Assembly (NCBI GenBank): GCA_012961655.1
Contig: DTYX01001055.1
Span: 1-14,377 of the forward strand
Reading direction: 5' to 3'
Length of the DNA: 14,377 bases
Source: Candidatus Poribacteria bacterium
GTDB taxonomy: Bacteria; Poribacteria; WGA-4E; DTYX01
Each line of letters opens with the position of its first letter. Position 1 is the first letter of the stretch. This document shows, in pieces, positions 7,390-14,375 of the stretch. A model generated the notes under the pieces. That model had not been told where the DNA came from. It did no database searches and saw only the letters and a program-made list of their open reading frames with translations. A program made the position numbers and the translations under genes.

Positions 7390-10113
7390 CTATTCTTTCA
7401 ATTTAGCGTGTGCTGCCGCGAGTCGGGCGATTGGAACTCGGAAGGGGGAGCAACTGACGTAGTTGAGTCCGACTTGGTGGCAAAATTCTATTGAACTTGG
7501 GTCGCCTCCGTGTTCTCCGCAGATACCAACTTCGAGTTGGGAATTGGTTTTCCGACCGTTTTCAACAGCCATCTCGACCAGTTTTCCGACACCGTCGCGG
7601 TCGAGCGTCTGGAACGGATTCTCCGTTAGGATGCCTTGCTCGACATATCTCATCAGGAATTTCGCTTCCGCGTCATCGCGGCTGATACCGAATGTGGTCT
7701 GGGTAAGGTCGTTCGTTCCGAATGAGAAGAAGTCCGCGGCTTCGGCGACTTCATCAGCAGTAAGCGCGGCGCGCGGAATTTCAATCATCGTGCCAATTTT
7801 GTAATCGACTGTAATCTTCTGTTCTTCCATCACCTGCTTTGCGACTGCTTCAATTTTATCCTTAGTTGTCTTCAATTCATTGGCGTGGCCGACGAGCGGA
7901 ACCATAATCTCTGGATGCACATCGACGCCCTCTTTTTTGACCATACAAGCGGCTGTGATGATAGCGCGCGCCTGCATTTCAATGATTTCGGGCATAATTA
8001 GACCGAGTCGGCAACCACGCAGACCGAGCATTGGATTCATCTCGCGCATGCCTTCAACTGCCTCAAGCATCTCCTCTTTCTGTTCCAGTTCATCGGCAAA
8101 AACGCCGCCGAGTTGATGGTTTGCTATCCGCAATTTGGTTACGTCCTCGAGTAGTTCCTCATGGACTGGCAGGAATTCATGCAGAGGCGGGTCAATCAGC
8201 CGAATGATAACAGGCAGACCATCCATCACTCTAAAAATGCCGATGAAATCATCGCGCTGAAATGGCAGTAACCTGTCAAGCGCTGCTTGGCGTTCTTCGA
8301 CGGTACTGGCTAAAATCATTTCCTGCACGATGGGCAGACGCTCCCGTTCCATGAACATATGTTCCGTGCGGCACAAACCGATACCTTCCGCGCCGAAATC
8401 GCGTGCGACTTTAGCGTCTCTGGGATAATCGGCGTTGGTCCAGACACCCAACCATCTGAAATCATCCGCCCATGAAAGCAGCTTTCTCAATTCATCCGTC
8501 ATCTCCGGCGGTATCGTTGGTATTTCGCCCAGATACACATCGCCGGTTGTGCCGTCAATCGTGATGGTATCGCCCTCGTTGACAACTATGTCGCCGACGG
8601 TGAATCTTTTGCCATCCAGGTCAATGCTAATCTGGTCGCATCCTGCCACACAAGGTTTGCCCATGCCTCTGGCTACCAACGCGGCGTGACTTGTGGCGCC
8701 GCCGATTTGGGTCAGAACGCCCTGCGCCGGGGCAAAACCGTGTACATCATCGGGGGTGGTCTCCGGACGTACAAGGATGACATCTTTTCCAGCTTGCGCC
8801 TCTGATACTGCGTCATCAGGCGTGAAAACTACCGCGCCGACCGCTGCTCCCGGAGCAGCATTAACGCCTTTGGCAATCGGTTCTACTTCTACTGTCGGGT
8901 CAATCTGCGGGTGCAACAACTGGTCAACGTGGTCGGGTTGAACTTTAAGCACTGCCTGTTTACGTCCCTCTTCACCTTCGCCCAACAAGCCTTCTTCCGC
9001 CATATCGACGAGTATCTTGATAACCGCACGCCCCGTGGCAGTAGGCACTCCCGAGCGGGTCTGCAGAATGAAGAGTTTGCCTTTCTCAACGGTAAATTCG
9101 ATATCTTGTAAATCCTTGTAGTGCGTTTCAAGTCGTTCGGCGTGTCCTTTTAGCTCTTCGTAGAGCGTGGGCATAATCTCCCGCATCTCTGAGATAGGCA
9201 TCGCTTGACGAGCCCCAGATACGACATCTTCACCTTGGGCGTTGCCAAGGTAGTTTCCATAAAGGACATTTTCCCCTGTCATAGGGTCGCGGGTAAAGGC
9301 GACTCCTGTGCCGGAATCTTCGCCCATATTGCCGAAGACCATCGCCTGGACATTAACTGCTGTGCCAAGGTCATCACGAATACCTTTGATTTTGCGGAAG
9401 GCATTGGCGCGCGGGTTATTCCACGACTCAAAAACGGCATTCGTAGCGAGGCGCAACTGTTCTTTGGGGTCAGCAGGGAATTCTTTGCCATAAGCCTCTT
9501 TGAAATGTTCTTTTGATTTTTCGACCACTTCTTTGAGCCCTTTTGCATCTACTTCCGTATCCTGTCTAACGCCTCTCTCTTCTTTGACTTCGTCAAAGAG
9601 CTCTTCAAATTTGTGGCGTTTCAGTCCTGGACGATAATTCGGCTCGCCTTCTTCGCCAGAGAGCACAACATCTGAGAACATCATGATGAACCGCCGATAG
9701 GCGTCGTAAGCAAAACGCTCATCTTTTGTCTGTTTAATCAAGGCTTTGATGGTTTCATCATTTAGACCTAAATTTAGCACAGTATCCATCATGCCCGGCA
9801 TCGAAACAGGCGCGCCGGAACGGACGGATACCAGAAGCGGATTTTCAGGGTCGCCAAGCTTCTTGCCCATCGCTTTCTCTAACTTCGCTAAATTCGCCTC
9901 GATTTGTTCATCCAATCCATCGGGATATATACCATTATGCTGATAATAATATGCACACGCCTGTGTGGAAATGGTATAACCCGGTGGCACAGGTAATCCG
10001 AGATTGGTCATCTCGGCTAAATTCGCGCCCTTACCGCCAAGTTCAGCGCGCATCTCCGCGCTTCCTTCGGCTTTGCCTTCGCCGAAGAAGTAGACGTACT
10101 TCTGTTGAGACAT
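7390..10113 (-). CDS. ppdK: Pyruvate, phosphate dikinase
   Basis: PpdK interconverts pyruvate + ATP + Pi with phosphoenolpyruvate + AMP + PPi in the cytoplasm. It serves gluconeogenesis or PPi-linked glycolysis. The full length of 907 residues is present. The N-terminal ATP-grasp domain runs to about 350 (LGGKGANLAEM, SVRSGAPVSMPGMMDT, LQTRSGVPTATG). The swivelling phosphohistidine domain has GGATSHAALVARG with His476. The C-terminal PEP/pyruvate TIM barrel has LCRTEHMF (580-587), MIEIPRA, FSFGTNDLTQTTFG, and CGEHGG with catalytic Cys865. The ATG follows AAGGAGGA by 5 nt, one of the best SD sites in the window. No PpdK regulatory protein gene is nearby. The toxin gene ends 56 bp upstream on the same strand. 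Confidence 0.97.
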   Translation of the reverse strand: MSQQKYVYFFGEGKAEGSAEMRAELGGKGANLAEMTNLGLPVPPGYTISTQACAYYYQHNGIYPDGLDEQIEANLAKLEKAMGKKLGDPENPLLVSVRSGAPVSMPGMMDTVLNLGLNDETIKALIKQTKDERFAYDAYRRFIMMFSDVVLSGEEGEPNYRPGLKRHKFEELFDEVKEERGVRQDTEVDAKGLKEVVEKSKEHFKEAYGKEFPADPKEQLRLATNAVFESWNNPRANAFRKIKGIRDDLGTAVNVQAMVFGNMGEDSGTGVAFTRDPMTGENVLYGNYLGNAQGEDVVSGARQAMPISEMREIMPTLYEELKGHAERLETHYKDLQDIEFTVEKGKLFILQTRSGVPTATGRAVIKILVDMAEEGLLGEGEEGRKQAVLKVQPDHVDQLLHPQIDPTVEVEPIAKGVNAAPGAAVGAVVFTPDDAVSEAQAGKDVILVRPETTPDDVHGFAPAQGVLTQIGGATSHAALVARGMGKPCVAGCDQISIDLDGKRFTVGDIVVNEGDTITIDGTTGDVYLGEIPTIPPEMTDELRKLLSWADDFRWLGVWTNADYPRDAKVARDFGAEGIGLCRTEHMFMERERLPIVQEMILASTVEERQAALDRLLPFQRDDFIGIFRVMDGLPVIIRLIDPPLHEFLPVHEELLEDVTKLRIANHQLGGVFADELEQKEEMLEAVEGMREMNPMLGLRGCRLGLIMPEIIEMQARAIITAACMVKKEGVDVHPEIMVPLVGHANELKTTKDKIEAVAKQVMEEQKITVDYKIGTMIEIPRAALTADEVAEAADFFSFGTNDLTQTTFGISRDDAEAKFLMRYVEQGILTENPFQTLDRDGVGKLVEMAVENGRKTNSQLEVGICGEHGGDPSSIEFCHQVGLNYVSCSPFRVPIARLAAAHAKLKE

Positions 10114-10169
10114 TCAAGTCCTCCTTAGATTTTATTTTAGATAGGTAATAAAAACATCGTAATAATGTT

Positions 10170-10337
10170 TTAGTGCAATAGAGCATCACCAATATCTTTT
10201 CCGCTTCCATGAGATATTTTTGTACGAATAATTCGGCTGGTGGTGCGCAGTTCAAAGAATATATGATGCTTGCCCCGAACTTCCACAAAACCAAGTTTAT
10301 TTAGAATTTTCCTCAAATCTCTCTTGGCTATCGGCAT
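10170..10337 (-). CDS. Small HicA-like toxin (candidate)
   Basis: This 55-residue gene starts MPIAKRDLRKILNKLGF and continues with VEVRGKHHIFFELRTTSRI, then a distinctive RTKISHGSGKDIGDALLH ending. The order is a short helix, GFxEVRGKHH, a beta strand, then an SHGSGK(D/E)IG motif. This is the layout of HicA-type small RNA-binding toxins, whose catalytic His sits in the first beta strand. It overlaps the 3' end of the HicB-like gene by 41 bp in another frame, typical of a coupled toxin-antitoxin pair. The C-terminus seems about 8-10 residues shorter than relatives I recall, so it may be truncated. The ATG lies inside the antitoxin gene with GGAGG at about 10350-10354. Confidence 0.55.
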   Translation of the reverse strand: MPIAKRDLRKILNKLGFVEVRGKHHIFFELRTTSRIIRTKISHGSGKDIGDALLH

Positions 10338-10716
10338 CCTTTAGTAATTCCTCCAAAAGATTGCATTGAGCCAGTAATTCTTCGCCTAAAGCTATTCGTC
10401 GAGAGGCAAGATAGTCGTAATCATCAAGAATATCAAGCAAAAGGTTATGTTTTGCTTCATCAATTGTTTTTCCTTCGGCAGCCAAATCTGTGTTTGGTAA
10501 AAGCGCGAGAATTTCTCCATTCGCATAAAGCTGGATTTCAATCTGAATCTCTTTACCGCCCAAAGTCAAATAATCTTTCATTTTAAGAATCGGCAAGATT
10601 TCGGATTCTTGAGAATAGTTGTCAAGCCAGCTCATCAACTCCCTCTTACTTTTGGCTTTTTCCCAAACATCGACAGGGAAAGCTATAATTGGCTGTTGAT
10701 TAGCTATTAGCGTCAT
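10297..10716 (-). CDS. HicB-like antitoxin (candidate)
   Basis: This 139-residue acidic protein has a core, IQIEIQLYANGEILALLPNTD (about residues 56-76) followed by EGKTIDEAKHNLLLDILDDYDYL. The core follows the HicB partial-RNase-H-like pattern of a beta hairpin, then a G-x-T-x-E/D-E-A helix. A helical N-terminal extension (VWEKAKSKRELMSWLDN) and an acidic helical tail flank it. There is no obvious DNA-binding helix-turn-helix. The ATG has a strong GAGGAGG site 8 nt upstream. The partner toxin gene begins within its 3' end. It would bind and neutralise the toxin. The family call is by pattern only. Confidence 0.55.
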   Translation of the reverse strand: MTLIANQQPIIAFPVDVWEKAKSKRELMSWLDNYSQESEILPILKMKDYLTLGGKEIQIEIQLYANGEILALLPNTDLAAEGKTIDEAKHNLLLDILDDYDYLASRRIALGEELLAQCNLLEELLKDADSQERFEENSK

Positions 10717-10758
10717 TGCTTCAACCTCCTCATACGGTTAGCGTATTATTTAGCATAT

Positions 10759-10857
10759 TCAAAAAGTGTTGACAATATTGTTCGGAACTCGTAGCCGATT
10801 CGCCGCTTGCCTGCGCTCATCTTTGGTGAATAGATTTCTGAATCGTTGTTCAAGCAT
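10759..10857 (-). CDS. Possible 32-residue ORF downstream of pafA
   Basis: A short frame starts 13 bp beyond the pafA stop and encodes MLEQRFRNLFTKDERRQAAN followed by 12 more residues. It has no SD and no recognised family. It may be a leftover of a lost gene or may not be coding at all. Confidence 0.2.
   Translation of the reverse strand: MLEQRFRNLFTKDERRQAANRLRVPNNIVNTF
10764..10779. promoter_or_regulatory. Possible operator palindrome upstream of the toxin-antitoxin pair
   Basis: The perfect palindrome ACAATATTGT lies at about 10772-10781 in the gap before the antitoxin. On the minus strand TTGTCA overlaps it and is followed after 17 bp by TAAATA, a weak -10. HicAB-type operons are often autorepressed, so an operator here is plausible but unproven. 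Confidence 0.3.
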
Positions 10858-10870
10858 AATGGACTATGTT

Positions 10871-12229
10871 TTAAATGGAATAAATCATTCGACTGGCCTC
10901 TTCGAATTCTGGCTCGAGAGGGTCAGTTGACAAGAATAATTTCTGGTGGGGTTCATACACTTGAATATAACTCCAGTTAACGCCGCATAGAATCTTTTTT
11001 TCATTCACGAGCTTAATAAATCTGCTCCGAAATTTGGCTCTAGTAGTTTCTGGAGGATGGTACATCGCATGTTCAATATCTTTATCCACGACCATTCTCT
11101 TTACTTTTTTATCCTTTTCCAAAAGGTAATATAAGCCTTTATCAGTTCGGATATTATGATATTGTAAATCTAACATCAAAACCTTAGAAGAATCCCATCT
11201 GAGATTTCTGCTTGAAACATAGGAATCTATCAGCTTTTTTTTGATTACCCAATCGACTTCTCGGTCTAATCGCATGGGGTCTTCTTCTAAACATGTCAAA
11301 ACATATTCCCACTTCTCCATTATATCTTCCGATAGCGGGTCAGGTTCAACAAATTCAAAATATTTCCTGGCTAGTTGTAGATAATCTTTCTGGAGTTCTA
11401 CAGCCGAGAGCATTCTGCCGTCATTCATTTCCACTTTCCTTGTGCAAGTTATATCATCGGAGATAGCCTGGATAGCTCTGACTGGGTCTCTCAACGCCAA
11501 CCGTCTGTCGATAAAATTATCCTCTATCATGCGCAATACAATCGACGTTGTCCCCACTTTTAGATAGGTTGTATATTCCGACATATTAGAATCGCCGACG
11601 ATGACGTGCAGACGGCGATATTTTTCTCGGTCGGCGTGAGGTTCATCTCGGGTATTGATAATGCCTCGCGCTGTTGTCGTCGCTATGGAGATTTCCTCGC
11701 GGATATGCTGTGCACGCTGCGAGATGGCATAACTACCTCGGCTTCTAGGTCTTACCTTACCAGCTCCGGTGAAGACTTGCCGCGTAACAAAAAATGGGAT
11801 GAGCTGAGATGCCAACTGGCGGATACTTACACTTCGCTCCATGAGATAATTCTCATGACAACCGTAGGTATTTCCAGGAGTATCAGTATTGTTTTTGAAG
11901 ACAGAGATTTTACTTGGCAAACCCTCTTTTTTCATTCTCACCTCTGCGCTTATAGACAGATGTTCTATTATGCGTTCACCAGCTTTGTCATGGAGGATAA
12001 GGTCGATAATATTATCGCACTCCGGCGTTGCATATTCAGGGTGGCAACCGATATCCTGGTAAAATCGCGCCCCATTTTCTAAAAATACATCAGGATACAT
12101 CCTGCCGTGAATAATCTCTCGAAAAAGATATATTACAACGTTTGGTATAGAAACAGCTCTTCGTCCCTTGCTTTCGGAAGAACATATAATGCCATATTCA
12201 TTTTCTAAACCATAAATTCTTCTTTTCAT
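10871..12229 (-). CDS. pafA: Pup--protein ligase PafA
   Basis: PafA uses ATP to join the C-terminal glutamate of Pup to a lysine side chain of a target protein, marking it for the proteasome. It belongs to the glutamine-synthetase-like carboxylate-amine ligases. The full 452-residue protein is visible: RRIYGLENEYG (3-13), NGARFYQDIGCHPEYATPECD (52-72) with the likely catalytic base Asp59, FKNNTDTPGNTYGCHENYL (111-129), TRQVFTGAGK (149-158), NTRDEPHAD (192-200), and RRLHVIVGDSNMSE (205-218). The absence of the Dop-specific loop after the early GARFYQD block, and the RxGLENE start, separate it from Dop. It follows prcA by 60 bp, but no SD site precedes the ATG, unlike pup, prcB and prcA. Confidence 0.95.
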   Translation of the reverse strand: MKRRIYGLENEYGIICSSESKGRRAVSIPNVVIYLFREIIHGRMYPDVFLENGARFYQDIGCHPEYATPECDNIIDLILHDKAGERIIEHLSISAEVRMKKEGLPSKISVFKNNTDTPGNTYGCHENYLMERSVSIRQLASQLIPFFVTRQVFTGAGKVRPRSRGSYAISQRAQHIREEISIATTTARGIINTRDEPHADREKYRRLHVIVGDSNMSEYTTYLKVGTTSIVLRMIEDNFIDRRLALRDPVRAIQAISDDITCTRKVEMNDGRMLSAVELQKDYLQLARKYFEFVEPDPLSEDIMEKWEYVLTCLEEDPMRLDREVDWVIKKKLIDSYVSSRNLRWDSSKVLMLDLQYHNIRTDKGLYYLLEKDKKVKRMVVDKDIEHAMYHPPETTRAKFRSRFIKLVNEKKILCGVNWSYIQVYEPHQKLFLSTDPLEPEFEEASRMIYSI

Positions 12230-12289
12230 TGACTTGATACTACGAATAGTTTGGGGTCTTCGCGAATTAGTGTGATAAGCAATCTATCA

Positions 12290-12979
12290 TTATTCTTTCA
12301 GAAGCTCACCTATCTCTTCAGATGTAAGCCTCTTGAATTTACGACGGCCCTGATTTTTATCCAATATCGCTACTTCTAAGGTTTCAGGAGTTATTTGAGA
12401 ATCTTCAAGAGTGGACAAAGCCTTTGCGGCGATCTTTAAAGCTTCAGCCTGGGTGAGATTTTCCCTAAACTCCCGCTGTAGATATTCGCTGAGTTGTTCT
12501 GAGCGCCCACCTATTGTCGCGAAATTCTCTTCCTCCCAGAGTCTACCGTCAAAAGAGAGATGATAGATGTTATTCTTCGGGTAAATATCATCTCCGACTT
12601 CGACCAATAAAATTTCAATCTCCAATGGTTTCATATCTAGTTGTCTATACGCCGAACCGATAATTTGAGAATAGATGTTCGCCAGCCATTTAGCATGAAC
12701 ATCTTCCCGACTGTAGGTATAACCTTTTATCTCTGTAGCTTGAACGCCTTGATACCTCAATGGTTCATACTCCTGATAACTTCCCACTCCAGCAAAAGCT
12801 ATCCTATCGTATATCTCGTAAATCTTATTTAAGGTCTTTTGTGGATTTTCCGCCACTATAACAATGCCGTTCTCATATTCCACGGCAATGACATCTTTAC
12901 CTTTTTCTATACCTCTTCTGGCATACTGTTCTTTATCTCGAAAAATCTGCTCTGGCGAAACGTAAAATGGCGCAGGCAT
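12290..12979 (-). CDS. prcA: 20S proteasome alpha subunit PrcA
   Basis: PrcA forms the outer heptameric rings that gate the 20S core particle and dock the ATPase ring. The 229-residue protein starts PFYVSPEQIFRDKEQYARRG (4-23), the N-terminal gate and H0 helix. It continues VIAVEYENGIVIVAENPQKTLNKIYEIYDRIAFAGVG, matching actinobacterial PrcA. It then shows YSREDVHAKWLANIYSQ and ends with LEVAILDKNQGRRKFKRLT and a short acidic tail, lacking the long C-terminal extension of mycobacterial PrcA. It lacks a catalytic Thr, as expected. The ATG follows AAGGAG by 10 nt. A 98-bp gap with a palindrome separates it from prcB. Confidence 0.95.
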   Translation of the reverse strand: MPAPFYVSPEQIFRDKEQYARRGIEKGKDVIAVEYENGIVIVAENPQKTLNKIYEIYDRIAFAGVGSYQEYEPLRYQGVQATEIKGYTYSREDVHAKWLANIYSQIIGSAYRQLDMKPLEIEILLVEVGDDIYPKNNIYHLSFDGRLWEEENFATIGGRSEQLSEYLQREFRENLTQAEALKIAAKALSTLEDSQITPETLEVAILDKNQGRRKFKRLTSEEIGELLKE

Positions 12980-13034
12980 TTCTACTGTGCTCCTTATCTA
13001 TATATACCTTGTTATTTGCCACAAAGCAGTTAGC

Positions 13035-13075
13035 AACGTGTTGCGTATTCTATTTCACGCAAAACGTTTCACGTT
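13035..13075. repeat. Palindrome in the prcB-prcA gap
   Basis: AACGTGTTGCGT (13035-13046) pairs with ACGCAA (13057-13062) and CACGTT (13070-13075), interrupted by a 7-nt bulge. On the transcribed minus strand it begins 3 nt after the prcB stop codon. It could be a processing, stability or attenuation element, or a dispersed repeat. Confidence 0.55.
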
Positions 13076-13077
13076 CG

Positions 13078-13944
13078 TTATTCTTTTAAGGCATCTATTA
13101 ACGATTCATACACCTGTTTAATCTCCGAATCTGAAACATCCTCAATGCCACTACTACTTATAGTTTTGACTGTTGGATAGATATCCCTGATAAGATCTGG
13201 CCCACCCGTAGCGAGGTCCTCGTCAGCGGCATCCCAGATAGCCTCTAAAACAGCTTTGACCCCCTCATCGCGCTCCATGTTAGGGCGATACCGCTTTTTC
13301 AAGGTGCCCCTGGCGTCCTTACCACCGGAGCCAGTTGCGTAATAATCGACTTCCTCGTATCTTCCGCCTGTAATATCGTATTTAAAAATCCTGCCTATTT
13401 TACGATTCAGGTCATAGCCGGCAAATATTGGAACGACGACTAGACCGACCAAAGCGGCGGATAGATTAGAGCGCAGCAACCCCGATAGAAAATTAGCTTT
13501 ACCTTCTAAACTGAGTATAACACCCTCCTGCTTCTCATGATATTCCAACTGAATTTGCAAGAGCTTCGCCATCTCTATACATGGTCCTGCGACGCCGGCA
13601 ACCGCTATTGCTGAGTATTCATCCGTTGTATAAACTTTCTCAATTCTTCTTTCTCCCACCTGGAAACCCTCAACAGCCTGTCTATCGCCGGCGATAAATA
13701 CACCATTTTTGTATTTCATCGCGAGGATAGTCGTTCCAGTGAGCATATTCCGCTCCCAATCTTTATTTGGCATAGAAACCCCACTTTGTCTGGCAAACGC
13801 GCTGAAATCAGGGACTAAGTGAGGATATTTCTGCTGCAGCAATTCATAAAAGTTTGAGTTTCCGTAATCCGATGATGGGGGTGAACGGAATTCGGAATTC
13901 GGAAAATCCCGCTCGCTCCCCCCCAATAATGAGGTTTTAAACAC
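13078..13944 (-). CDS. prcB: 20S proteasome beta subunit PrcB (pro-form)
   Basis: PrcB is the catalytic subunit of the inner heptameric rings. It self-cleaves to expose an N-terminal threonine. The cut lies between Gly70 and Thr71 in LTGTTILAMKY. Counting Thr71 as 1, Asp17 (AGDRQ) and Lys33 (RIEKVY) of the catalytic set are in place. Later blocks KLLQIQLEYHEKQEGV and ATGGPDLIRDIYPTV match actinobacterial PrcB. The total is 288 residues. The 70-residue propeptide is somewhat longer than the ~57 of mycobacteria and holds a low-complexity part (about 6-25). The GTG start directly after the pup stop is fixed by GAGGAGGG 6 nt upstream. Confidence 0.96.
   Translation of the reverse strand: MFKTSLLGGSERDFPNSEFRSPPSSDYGNSNFYELLQQKYPHLVPDFSAFARQSGVSMPNKDWERNMLTGTTILAMKYKNGVFIAGDRQAVEGFQVGERRIEKVYTTDEYSAIAVAGVAGPCIEMAKLLQIQLEYHEKQEGVILSLEGKANFLSGLLRSNLSAALVGLVVVPIFAGYDLNRKIGRIFKYDITGGRYEEVDYYATGSGGKDARGTLKKRYRPNMERDEGVKAVLEAIWDAADEDLATGGPDLIRDIYPTVKTISSSGIEDVSDSEIKQVYESLIDALKE
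13886..13903. repeat. GGAATTC tandem in the prcB propeptide
   Basis: CGGAATTCGGAATTCGGA is a 7-bp tandem built on a palindromic GAATTC core. It lies in the part of prcB encoding FPNSEFR of the propeptide, which is removed on maturation and so can tolerate insertions. Confidence 0.5.
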
Positions 13945-14142
13945 TTATTGCCCTCCTCTTTGGACGTAGTTCTCAACAAATTCCTCCGAATCCTCTTCAA
14001 GGATTTCGTCGATTTCATCCAAAATTTTGTCTAAATCCTCTTTAATCTCTTCACTTTTTTCATTGAGACTGGGAGCCGACTGTGTCTCCTCGGTCTCACT
14101 AGTTTTCTTCCTGCGTTCCTGTTTTCTTTCTGCGGATGGCAT
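13945..14142 (-). CDS. pup: Prokaryotic ubiquitin-like protein Pup
   Basis: Pup is a small, mostly disordered tag protein that is coupled to target lysines and read by the proteasomal ATPase. The 65 residues comprise a basic, Lys/Arg-rich start (ERKQERRKK), an acidic middle, then DLDKILDEIDEILEEDSEEF (37-56) and a tail VENYVQRGGQ. The tail matches the conserved coiled-coil-binding helix and ending of mycobacterial Pup (LLDEIDDVLEENAEDFV...VQKGGQ). The final Gln means it must be deamidated to Glu before ligation by PafA, normally by Dop. The ATG follows AAGGAGGG by 6 nt. It is the first gene of the pup-prcB-prcA-pafA run. Confidence 0.95.
   Translation of the reverse strand: MPSAERKQERRKKTSETEETQSAPSLNEKSEEIKEDLDKILDEIDEILEEDSEEFVENYVQRGGQ
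13951..13958 (-). promoter_or_regulatory. SD site fixing the GTG start of prcB
   Basis: GAGGAGGG on the minus strand lies within the last codons of pup, 6 nt before GTG 13944. The pup stop TAA touches the GTG, which suggests translational coupling. Confidence 0.75.
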
Positions 14143-14188
14143 TGTGTACCCTCCTTATAATATAGCAAGATTCCGTTAATAATATTAT

Positions 14189-14215
14189 GTAGGTCGAAAT
14201 TCATATTTCGACTTT
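14189..14215 (-). repeat. 27-bp palindromic element, copy B (pup leader)
   Basis: This is the exact reverse complement of 4479-4505: an 8-bp stem (GTCGAAAT/ATTTCGAC), a 4-nt loop and identical flanks. It lies between the predicted pup promoter and the pup SD, so the hairpin would be in the 5' leader of the proteasome mRNA. Confidence 0.85.
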
Positions 14216-14243
14216 TCACTGACATCTTTTTAATAAGTCCTAT

Positions 14244-14375
14244 TTATTTTATCCTATAAACTAAATTTTGGCAAGAACTATTTTTGGATACACGCTCTCC
14301 CTGTATATTTTTTCCATCCCAGTAACCAGCGCGCGCTTTGCTTGTGTAGTAACCAGCATCTTTGCGTCCCAAATC
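14244..14375 (-). pseudogene. C-terminal remnant resembling a FlgD-like/sorting-domain end
   Basis: An open frame from the right edge encodes 43 residues that include AGYYTSKARAGYWDGKNIQG and then ERVS. The YWDG(K/R)N..GE.V pattern is that of FlgD-like Ig domains found at the C-termini of secreted proteins in many Gram-negative candidate phyla. The expected next segment (SGVYFY-like) is absent and replaced by KNSSCQNLVYRIK, so the gene end seems broken or shifted. Its tail overlaps the predicted pup promoter. Confidence 0.35.
14246..14274 (-). promoter_or_regulatory. Predicted promoter of the pup-proteasome operon
   Basis: On the minus strand TTGCCA (14269-14274) and TAAAAT (14246-14251) are separated by 17 bp, and each has one mismatch to the sigma70 consensus. 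A start near 14239 would give a leader of about 97 nt carrying the palindrome and the AAGGAGGG site. Confidence 0.55.

Noticed and set aside
10043..10294. Minus-strand frame of 83 codons across the ppdK start
   Set aside because: It is an out-of-frame shadow of the toxin gene and the ppdK 5' end; the frame with HicA-like motifs is the real one.
11606..12082. Plus-strand 158-codon frame opposite pafA
   Set aside because: It is antisense to conserved PafA motifs and has no recognisable domain.
10871..12229. Identification as Dop instead of PafA
   Set aside because: There is no Dop-loop insertion, and the sequence follows PafA motifs from RRIYGLENEYG through the conserved C-terminal end.
14321..14357. 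AGTAACCAGC direct repeat at the right edge as a CRISPR or att-like repeat
   Set aside because: There are only two 10-bp copies, 27 bp apart, and they fall inside the frame that encodes AGYYT...AGYWD, so the repeat is best explained by coding sequence.
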